A stretch of DNA of 64,000 nucleotides from Bathymodiolus brooksi. Its lineage: Eukaryota; Mollusca; Bivalvia; Mytilida; Modiolidae. Under the pieces are notes generated by a model. The model was given only the letters and a program-made list of their open reading frames with translations. It made no database searches and had not been told where the DNA came from. Positions 30,401-42,400 of the stretch are shown piece by piece (position 1 is the first letter of the stretch; every line of letters starts with the position of its first letter). A program made the translations under genes and the position numbers. The stretch is from contig OY804585.1 of assembly GCA_963680875.1 (NCBI GenBank), forward strand, positions 25,872,186 through 25,936,185. The letters are read 5' to 3'.

Positions 30401-33400
30401 AAGACTTCACATTATGAACAATTATGTAATAGTATATATCATGTTTATTTTATCTATTTAAATTTCGAATAAGATTTAGATATTAGTATGGGACGAAGTC
30501 CCAACTATGGTAGAAATACCAATATTTTGATTCCAGATTCATATCACTAATGGCTTAAATTTCATGCACCGGAAATGATACACCGGAAACCAATACATGG
30601 TTAAATCTGCAGAAAATCGGATGCGCAGTAATCTGGAACTACTTCCGGTTACTAAAGTTAAAAGTCGTCCCCGATATATCTTGGCCCAAGAAATCTCGAC
30701 ACTATTTTGATGCACTGAATGAGCGTGAAATTGGAAGATAATTTTCAGATTCGCAAACATTCATGGCCGTGCCTGTTTCAATAGATGGAAAGAGCATCCT
30801 TACATTGTACTACAGTACACTCCAAAAAGTACACAAAAGGAAGTAAAATTTCGATTTCAATCATCCCAAGGATTTACATGATTTAAATATTAGATAATGT
30901 GGATTGTGCTTCGCTGGCACTACAGGTAGCACCTGTCTCAAATTAATGTTTAAAAAAATTATTGGACTTCGTCCCAAGTTAGGTAACACCTATTATCATA
31001 TTTTTATTTTAGTCTTATTCTTAAAATGCAATTTAAAGCCATTAATTTTAAGGAATTTAGATAACAATGCCCTTGGTTGTGAATGTACTACAGTGGAGAG
31101 CTTATTCAATGTACAGAGTACTTTGTCAGCTGGTACACAGTGTCACAGTCCAACAGCCGTGCAGGGAGCCCTGTTTAGTTCATCGCAAGCTGGCAATTCC
31201 ATGCATTTCTCCAAGATGGAGCCCATTTTATTCCAATGTAGTAAGTCATTTTTAAATTACAGAACTGCAATGTGGTGGATTTCAGGAAATTGTAATACAC
31301 ATATTAGGTCTTTCATGTCACCAAACCCTAAGAACTTATAAAAAAATGTGATAGATCATCAACATACGTTTCCTGACCATGTTTCAAAATTAAGATGTTT
31401 GCTTTTATATCTGATAAGTATGCAAATGAAATGAATGGAGAAAAAACGGAGAGAGAGAACAAATAATTTCAATGCAAGTGCTTATATTTAAAATCTTTTT
31501 GAATTAAAAATTTAGGATTGAACCATTCTTTGGTGGTTTTTAAAATCACAGTAGTAATGTGGCTGTCAGTGATAACAATAACAAGCAAGTATAGTCAGAC
31601 ATTGTACAGCTATACAATGGTAGCCACAATCTAGTATTATGGGTTACGGTTATGGTGTTTAATGCCACTTTCAACAATATTTCAACTATATCGTGGCGGT
31701 CAGTTTTATTGGTGGAGAAAACCACCGATCTGTCGCAAGTCACTGACAAACTTTATCACATAATATTGTATTGAGTAAATCTCTCCATGAGTGGCATTCA
31801 AACACACAACTATAGTGGTGATAGGCACTGATTGCACCAGTAGTTGTAAATCCAACTACCATGTGATCACAAACACGATGTCCCTTCTAGTAAATCAGAA
31901 AGCTTAACTAGGATAGCCAAAATCTGACAAGGTCACCGATTGTTCAAATGGTAGATATAACCTAGTGAAATAGATGTCAATGGAAGCCGTTTTTTTATCA
32001 TTAACTCTTTTCAGGTGGAGAAAACATTGTTGGAACAACCATATCTAGTTCAGAGATAAATATAACATGGACAAGACCAGCCATAATTCATTCAACAGTT
32101 AATGGAAGTTACGAAGACATCATCAGGGCAGAATTATTGACAAACAATATTGAAACTTGGTAAGTAGACAAGGCAATATTGATTATGTTCTCCTTCACTA
32201 TGTTCATTCGAGCATAAATATATTTTCTTGTGTTACATACAATACAGAGAAACAACAGATACATGAGAAACTTTTTCTTAGATTGAGTTTAATACCAGTA
32301 ACCAGTTCAGTTACACTAGATATACAAAAAATCATATTATATATACACAGTTCTGTTCCTTTTTACCATACTACAAAATATATAAAAAAGAATTATTAAA
32401 CTGTTCATGTAAACAAATATACATATTTATTATACAGATAGTGTGAATTACAGAATTTTCCGAGTTGAGTTAAATAAAAACGATAATTTTACTCTCGCTA
32501 TATTTCGCGCCATTTCGTTGTCAACGTCATATGAAGACTTCCAGTTTGAAACGTAAAAATTAGACGTTATTTGGCTTCGTGTACGCTTCAATTTTGATCA
32601 AGTTTAACAAAAATAATATTTCAAGGTAAGCATTTTAAATATTTTATTGTCGTGTTTGGGTGGTGCCATTTTTTTTGAAGCGATACACATTATAGTATAT
32701 CCCTGCGCTACATATGTTATATAGTGCAATTAAACTCATTTTATATTAAATTCGATTCGAAACATATTTTTTTTATCTATATAATAAATACTATAACTAA
32801 TTGACGAGTTTCATTATCAAAAATATGTCACTCATGACCAAATAACGTTGTAACTCATTCATGACATATTTTTGATAATGAAACTCGTCAATTAGTTATA
32901 GTATAAATATAAACAACTAATTTATCATTAGTATTATTTTGAATTAACACATCAAACTAGTTACTGGTTTTTCTCGAAAACTAAAATGCATGCCAAAATA
33001 CAGTGAAACCTGTATTAAGAGGTCACCTTTAGGATAGAGAAAAGTGGCCTTTTAAGACATGTGACCTCTTAAAAGAGGTTCAATTCATATGACTTTTTCT
33101 ATGACAGGACGAGAAAAAGGTGACCTTTTAATACAGGTGACTGCTTTATAGAGGTGACTGCATGGGCAGGTTTGACGGTACATTTAAATACCTTAAAGTT
33201 GGATTACTGCTCAATCAATTAATGTGCTATGCATTTCTTTCCAAGAAGATATACATTTAGAATCAACGTGTCGTCAGCATAACCATTCAACATTGTCTTG
33301 TAATATTAAGAATCAATGTGTTGTCAGCATAACCATTCAACATTGTCTTGTAATATTAAGAATCAATGTGTCGTCAGCATAACCATTCAACATTGTCTTG

Positions 33401-36400
33401 TAATATTAAGAATCAATGTGTCGTCAGTATAACCATTCAACATTGTCTTGTAATATTAAGAATCAATGTGTCGTCAGCATAACCATTCAACATTGTCTTG
33501 TAATATTAAGAATCAACGTGTCATCAGCATAACCATTCAACATTGTCTTGTAATATTAAGAATCAATGTGTCGTCAGTATAACCATTCAACATTGTCTTG
33601 TAATATTAAGAATCAATGTGTCGTCAGCATAACCATTCAACATTGTCTTGTAATATTAAGAATCAACGTGTCATCAGCATAACCATTCAACATTGTCTTG
33701 TAATATTAAGAATCAACGTGTCGTCAGCATAACCATTCAACATTGTCTTGTAATATTAAGAATCAACGTGTCATCAGCATAACCATTCAACATTGTCTTG
33801 TAATATTAAGAATCAACGTGTCGTCAGCATAACCATTCAACATTGTCTTGTAATATTAAGAATCAACGTGTCGTCAGCATAACCATTCAACATTGTCTTG
33901 TAATATTAAGAATCAACGTGTCGTCAGCATAACCATTCAACATTGTCTTGTAATATTAAAAATCGCCATGCATCATCATCTAATTAAAATTTGTACTCGT
34001 GAAAAGTTGCTCATTTGGAGTAAAAAGATACTCGCTATACCCAATCACTCACTGATATGAAAATCGTGCTTCATGTTTATACATATTGTGTTTTATAGGA
34101 AGTATTTAGTGACCTGTACCAGCAAGACGGCAGCTACATTGACAAAAACACAGACAGTTATCATTGAATTCCCAATCTGTTTAAATACAACTTCCGAAAC
34201 TTGTAACTCAACATCGAGTAATGCAACCATGTCTACGAGTAACTCTACTGCTGACAATTCTACAATTGATGCCTGTAATATCACAATGAACAATACAGCC
34301 AGTAATACATCTGAATGTGAGAAGTCGACAGAACATACAGTGTCCATTAAATTTACTGATACTGATGGGTTACTTCCCCTGACATTATATGAATGTGTTA
34401 TTCAGTTAACTGTTAACAATTATACGAGTGCGAAAAGTGTTCATACACTACTGTATACAACTATAAAAAGTGATGGTAAGTTAATGTGTTTTTGGCTACT
34501 GTATACAACTATAAAAAGTGATAGTAAGTTTATTTGTTTTGGCTACTGTATACAACTATGAATAGTGATGGTAAGTTAATGTGTTTTGGCTACTGTATAC
34601 AACTATAAAAAATGATGGTAAGTAAATGTGTTTTGGCTACTGTATACAACTATAAAAAGTGATGGTAAGTTAATGTGTTTTGGCTACTGTATACAACTAT
34701 AAAAAGTGGTGGTAAGTAAATGTGTTTTGGCTACTGTATGCAACTATAAAAAGTGATGGTAAGTTAATGTGTTTTTGGCTACTGTATGCAACTATAAAAA
34801 GTGATGGTAAGTTAATGTGTTTTGGCTACTGTATACAACTATAAAAAGTGATGGTAAGTTAATGTGTTTTGGCTACTGTATACAACTATACAAAGTTATG
34901 GTAAGTTTATCTGTTTTGGCTACTGTATACAACTATAAAAAGTTATGGTAAGTTTATTTATTTTGGCTACTGTATACAATTATAAAAAGTGATGGTAAGT
35001 TAATGTGTTTTGGCTACTGTATACAACTATGAAAAGTGATGGTAAGTTAATGTGTTTTTGTCTACTGTATACAACTATAAAACGTGATGGTAAGTTAATG
35101 TGTTTCAGCTACTGTATACAAATTTAAAAAGTGATGGTAAGTTAATGTGTTTTGGCTACTGTATACAACTTATAAAAGTGATGGTAAGTAAATGTGCTTT
35201 GGTTACTGTATACAGCTATAAAAAGTGATGGTAAGTTAATGTGTTTTTGGTTACTGTATGCAACTATAAAAAGTGATGGTAAGTTATTGTGTTTTGGCTA
35301 CTGTATGCAACTATAAAAAGTGATCGTAAGTTAATGTGTTTTTGGCTACTGTATACAACTATAAAACGTGATGGTAAGTTAATGTGTTTTAGCTACTGTA
35401 TACAAATTTAAAAAGTGATGGTAAGTTTATTTGTTTTGGCTACTGTATGCACTATACAAAGTGATGGTAAGTTAATGTGTTTAGCTACTGTATACAGCTA
35501 TAAAAAGTGATGGTAAGTTAATGTGTTTTGGCTACTGCATACAGCTATAAAAAGTGATGGTAAGTTAATGTGTTTTGGCTACTGCATACAGCTATAAAAA
35601 GTGATGGTAAGTTAATATGTTTTGGCTACTGTATACAACTATAAAAAGTGATGGTAAGTTAATGTGTTTTGGCTACTGTATGCAATTATAAAAAGTGATG
35701 GTAAGTTAATGTGCTTTGACTACTGTATACAACTATAAAAAGTGATGGTCAGTTAATGTGTTTTTGGCTACTGTATGCAATTATAAAAAGTGATGGTAAG
35801 TTAATGTGCTTTGACTACTGTATACAACTATAAAAAGTGATGGTCAGTGAATGTGTTTTTGGCTACTGTATGCAATTATAAAAAGTAATGGTAAGTTAAT
35901 GTGCTTTGACTACTGTATACAACTATAAAAAGTGATGGTAAGTTAATGTGTTTTGGCTATTGTATGCAATTATAAAAAGTGATGGTCAGTTAATGTGTTT
36001 TGGCTACTGTATGCAATTATAAAAAGTGATGGTAAGTTAATGTGCTTTGACTACTGTATACAACTATAAAAAGTGATGGTAAGTTAATGTGTTTTGGCTA
36101 CTGTATACAACTATAAAAAGTGATGGTAAGTTAATGTGTTTTTGGCTACTGTATGCAATTATAAAAAGTGATGGTAAGTTAATGTGCTTTGACCACTGTA
36201 TACAACTATAAAAAGTGATGGTCAGTGAATGTGTTTTGGCTACTGTATGCAATTATAAAAAGTGATGGTCAGTTAATGTGCTTTGACTACTATATACAAC
36301 TATAAAAAGTTATGGTAAGTTTATGTGGGTTTTTTTTCTGATACTATAGTTACTAAGCATACCACATATTATTTTTACCATTGCCAACATTGATTTATTA

Positions 36401-39400
36401 CCATTGTTTGTTAACTTGTTCTCTCCATGAACATGACTGAAAAAGTATTCTGATTATTTGACCTTTAAGCAACAATCATTCAACTTTTTACATGAAGCTA
36501 CTGAACCAAGGATTCCTGGTGGTTAAGTTGAAGTCATTCAGTTCGAATGTCTTGCGGTCGCCACCATGACTTGGTTAATTGTTAATGAGTATCTGTGTCA
36601 CAAATGAAAATGGATATGTTCCGTTCGTTGTAATCATAATCCAGTACTTTCCTCATTCACGACTTATCATCGGATGTGTAGCAAGAGCAAGACGATGGGT
36701 GCCACACATGGAGCAGGAACTGCTTCTCCTTCGGGGACACCTGAGTTCACCCCCGGTTTATAAGTGGGATTCGTGTTGCTCGATTTTTAGTTTTCTTTGT
36801 TTGTCCTTTTTCTTTTGGCCAATGTATTACCTGTCCTCCTTCAATTAACGGCTTCTGATTAACCTTTTGGTATCTTCAAACTTTTCTTATAATTATATTA
36901 AGTGATTGTGATAATACAGACTATTTGCCCAAGGAAAACCTCAACGTACCCATTAATCAATGGGTGTCTGATAGGAAACAGGAACTGCATATTCTTCACG
37001 AGCACCTGAGTTCACATTAATCAATGGGTGTCTGATAGGAAACAGGAACTGCATACTCTTCACGAGCACCTGAGTTCACATTAATCAATGGGTGTCTGAT
37101 AGGAAACAGGAACTGCATACTCTTCACGAGCACCTGAGTTCACATTAATCAATGGGTGTCTGATAGGAAACAGGAACTGCATACTCTTCACGAGCACCTG
37201 AGTTCACATTAATCAATGGGTGTCTGATAGGAAACAGGAACTGCATACTCTTCACGAGCACCTGAGTTCACATTAATCAATGGGTGTCTGATAGGAAACA
37301 GGAACTGCATACTCTTAACAAGCACCTGAGTTCACTTCAGGTTTTTTGTGGGGTCCGTGTTGCTCGTCTTTTTAATTTTCTGTGTTGTTTTTTTTTTGTC
37401 TATGTTCTGTGTAATTTGTCCAATGTTGCCTGTCTCTGGATTTTCCATTCTGGATTGGCCCTTCGGTTTTCTACCATTTATTAAGATACACATGTACATC
37501 GTGATACACAAAATTAAGCTGACAACTAATAAACCATAAATCAAGAATGAAAGAAAATACACATGTAGTGTGACATAGTCATGAGTTACCAATTTATTGA
37601 TTAAAATGTGTTTTTTTTTGTTTCTTTAGAAAATGTAACAACAGAATATAACAGTACCACAGACGTAGACATAGTTATGACGTATTACGACTTCAGTGTG
37701 GGTAATGATGATTTTGGTCCTTCTGGTAGACTACTGAGTACCAGACCCTATCATGTAGTTAGTCCTCACGGGTCTTGGTTAGCCATATCTGACAACCCAT
37801 TGGTGGACAGTTTTTCTGAGTGGTTCAGATCAACTACCTCAAATATTGAGATCAAAGGGGAAATAACTCTATCCAATAAAGACAACATGACTAACTCTGA
37901 TATTAAGAGGTGAATGGCGAGTAATAATACATTTCAGATAATACAGAGAGAATTAACTTAAAATGCAATAAACAGTATATTAATTCATTGAAAATATAAA
38001 AATGAGCTTTAAACATGGATATTGATACTATTTTCAATACAAACAAATATACTTTTCTTCCAAAACTGGTAAATAAGAAATTTAATACGAAATTCTAACT
38101 GCGTATCAAATGTTACTTCAACTGCAATTTTTTATTGGATTGACTAAAGTTTTAAGTCATATTCACAATCTGCATGTTGTAGCTGATTGTTTTATGATCA
38201 AAGTTGATATTTTACTCATATTTTATATCATCTTCGCTAGCCAAGGGTTACGATCCGCTCTACTCATCTTCACCCTTGGCATCGTTAGACGGATTTTCGT
38301 AATTCCTGTGCATTGCCACCTGCTGGATTTTGACAGTTATGCCCCTTATAATGATGTCATTTTCAGCCAATCGACGCGAGGCTTTCATTTCCTTTCGTTT
38401 GAATGTCCTGAAAATTGACTCGAGATTATGATATGGCTGATTTTCAAGTGAAGATTTGTGAAAAATTTAATATAAACTCATTGACAGACAATCAGAGCAA
38501 ATCTGTAATGGCTATTATAGACGGAAAAGATGTCTTTGTTGGCACGAAGACGGGAAGTGAAAAGTCGTTGACTTACGAGGCAATCCCAAAAGTGGCGCAG
38601 CGTTCTAAAATCAAGCCAGTTCAAGGAAAAAATGAAAGCTATAGTCGTTGACGAGGCTCATACTGTTATTCAATGGTAAGCTAGTGCTTTTATTTCAAAC
38701 TTACAACATTATTTTATATGTACACGCATTTTTATTTTGTTGACATTTTTCCCACAGAACATGTGCTTTTTGTAAAGCGCGTTCTGATTGGTTGCAGCTA
38801 CCACTAGTTGCATTACATATAAACCGTCACCGTGTGACCTCGAAAATCTGTCTAACGATGCCAAGGGTGAAGATGAGTAGAGCGGATCGTAACCATTGTC
38901 TAGCGAAGATGGGGGTATATAGGGATCCTCATGTCCGTCCGTCCATCACACTTTTGGTTTCCGGATAATAATTAAAGTACTGCTCAACCAAATCTTTTCA
39001 AACTTTCACACATTGCTGTGTATCATAACATACAGCTTAAGTTTGAATACGGTGTATTTCACATTTACCGTTCATGAGTTATGGCCCTTTTTCTCTTAGA
39101 AAATAAGGACATTTTAGGTTTCTGGATGATATTTAAAGTATGGCTCAACCAAATCTTTTCAAATTTAAACACAATGATATGGACCATTAAATACAGGTTA
39201 AGTTCAATTACGGTGTATTTCACATTTACCGTTCCTGAGTTATGGCCCTTTTTCTCTTAGAAAATATGGACTTTCTAGGTTTCCAGATGATATTTAAGGT
39301 ACGACTCAACCAAATCTTTTCAAACTTTAATGCAATGCGATGTACCATAAAATACAGATTAAGTTCGATTATGGTGAAATTGACATATACCGTTCATGAA

Positions 39401-42400
39401 TTATGGCCCTTTTTCTCTTAGAAGATAGGGACTTTAAAGGTTTCTGGATGAAAATTTGGAATGCGGGGGTATCTGTGATCACCAGATCAACTTTTTCTAG
39501 TTTAAGCATATTTTATTAATTGATAAATAATGTTGTACAATAAGATAAATTTTCGATGTGATATAATACACATAATTAAAGGGATTCAAAAACAAATTTA
39601 TCTCTTTACAATAATAAAACTATGATCTTGAAGTTTAAGCAATAATATCAAGTTTTGAATTATAATAGACAATGTTATTCTGAATAGATAATCTTTTGTG
39701 TACTTCTCTTTCACCACTTAGTTTTTCTATATGAAAACTTTCACATTATTTAACTCTTGAAGCAAATATATGACATCATATTGTTTCAACTATGATGTTT
39801 CATAGGTAATTACGCCAAATACTTTTTGTGGAATTAAAGTTCATGTTAATGTTAGAAAAATTGTAATACTCAATCGAAACCTTCGTTCTTATTACAACAG
39901 AAGGGAGATAACTGTATTGTTTTTTTGTAGCTTTACCAATGTTATTCTTGCTGTCACAAATATCCGTTTACCCAGCTTCGCTCCATGTAGATAGATAAAC
40001 TAAATTTGTGGCAGTAAAACTAACAATTGACGACAGAAAAGCTTAAAATACAATACAGCTATTTCATGACTGAATGCACGCTCAGGTGTCAGTTTTGTAT
40101 TTCAGTTTTCTACACGGAAAAAAATATCCTTACAATTATTTGAATACTCTTAAGTTTTATTCTATAACATTTATGTTACAGTTTTGTGGTTATTAGTTAA
40201 ATATGGTGTTGATTTTTCCAGTCTGATTTTCATTAAATGTTTATGAGATCTATTTTGTAATAGAAATGCAGATATCAAATTAAGTTCACACAATGCTGCC
40301 ACCACAATGCCACCACCACAATGCTGCCACCACAATGCTGCCACCACAATGCTGCCACCACAATGCCGCCACCACCACAATGCCACCACTACCACAATGC
40401 TGCCACCACAATGCCACCACCACAATGCCACCACCACAATGCCGCCACCACAATGCCACCACCACAATGCCACCACCACAATGCTGCCACCACAATTCTG
40501 CCACCACAATGCTGCCACCACAATGCTGCCACCACAATGCTGCCACCACAATGCCACCACCACAATGCTGCCACCACAATGCCGCCACCACAATGCCGCC
40601 ACCACAATGCCGCCACCACCACAATGCCGCCACCACAATGCTGCCACCACAATGCCGCCACCACAATGCTGCCACCACAATGCCGCCACCACAATGCTGC
40701 CACCACAATGCCACCACCACAATGCCGCCACCACAATGCTGCCACCACAATGCCACCACCACAATGCCGCCACCACCACAATGCTGCCACCACAATGCCA
40801 CCACCACAATGCCGCCACCACAATGCCACCACCACAATGCCACCACCACAATGCCACCACCACAATGCCGCCACCACAATGCCACCACCACAATGCCACC
40901 ACCACAATGCTGCCACCACATCACTGAAATATTGCTGAAATATTGCTGAAAGTACCATTAAACACCATAAACCTATTGTGCACAGCGTGTTTCTTGAATA
41001 ACCTTTTTCAGGTACTCTCAAAATCGAAAGATTGGAGAGCCAAATAATTTAAAGTTTTGGGAGCAATAAAACCAAAAGGCCTAAACAGGATAGCTAAGGT
41101 CACTTATGCCTAAGGGAAGAGAACCTTAGTTTTATTAATAATTACATATTGAAGAACAGTAAATTTTGGTAAAACTGTGATGCATTAAAAATATACCAGT
41201 TAACAGCATTCCATATCCAGTCAAGTAACAGTTAGCCCTGGCCTCTTATCCTTCATTTAACTGCTTTGTTGTTCAATATCTAAAGATTTTGGTAGCTTAC
41301 ATGTAATAAGATAGGTATTTTCTTTTGACCTGTAATCACAATGATATTGTAGGTACTACTCAAACTCATTCTTTCCTGTGGACAATTTAGGATTTGGAGC
41401 AGAAGGTCAGACTGATTGTCTCGGTACTCTTCATAACTTTGCGTAAGTATATTTACAGTAACACATACTTATGCTAAACTTATACGAACAATAAATTAAT
41501 ACATTTGTTTTCAAATGACATGGATATTTGGAGGGGGATTTACATCTTAAAAATATTTTAGTTGGGAACTTAAATGTAAATGTTATGTCGATAAAATCGT
41601 GTTGGTGAAATGGAAGTATCTACCTACACCATTGTACACACACATTCCAAGGAAGTATATACCTACACCACTGTACACACACATTCCAAGGAAGTATCTA
41701 CCTACACCACTGTACACACACATTCCAAGGAAGTATATACCTACACCACTGTACACACACATTCCAAGGAAGTATCTACCTACACCACTGTACACACACA
41801 TTCCAAGGAAGTATATACCTACACCACTGTACACACACATTCCAAGGAAGCATCTACCTACACCATTGTACACACACATTCCAAGGAAGTATATACCTAC
41901 ACCACTGTACACACACATTCCAAGGAAGCATCTACCTACACCACTGTACACACACATTCCAAGGAAGTATCTGCCTACACCATTGTACACACACATTCCA
42001 AGGAAGTATATACCTACACCACTGTACACACACATTCCAAGGAAGTATCTACCTACACCACTGTACATACACATTCCAAGGAAGTATCTACCTACACCAC
42101 TGTACACACACATTCCAAGGAAGTATCTATCTACACCACTGTACACACACATTCCAAGGAAGTATCTACCTACACCACTGTATACACACATTCCAAGGAA
42201 GTATCTACCTACACCACTGTACATACACATTCCAAGGAAGTATCTACCTACACCACTGTACACACACATTCCAAGGAAGTATCTACCTACACCACTGTAC
42301 ACACACATTCCAAGGAAGTATCTACCTACACCACTGTACACACACATTCCAAGGAAGTATCTACCTACACCACTGTACACACACATTCCAAGGAAGTATC

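Noticed and set aside
33258..33960. Regular 50-bp direct repeats resembling a CRISPR array
   Set aside because: The whole unit is repeated with no unique spacers, and the context is a eukaryotic intron. The same holds for the 83-bp, 64-bp and 49-bp arrays.
38110..38418. 102-codon frame upstream of the helicase fragment
   Set aside because: Crosses the left inverted arm and shows no homology; treated as noncoding element sequence.
40171..40949. His/Pro/Thr-rich and Trp/Gly/Val-rich open frames in five frames
   Set aside because: Composition of the 14-bp GCCACCACAATG array; no start context or conserved domain.
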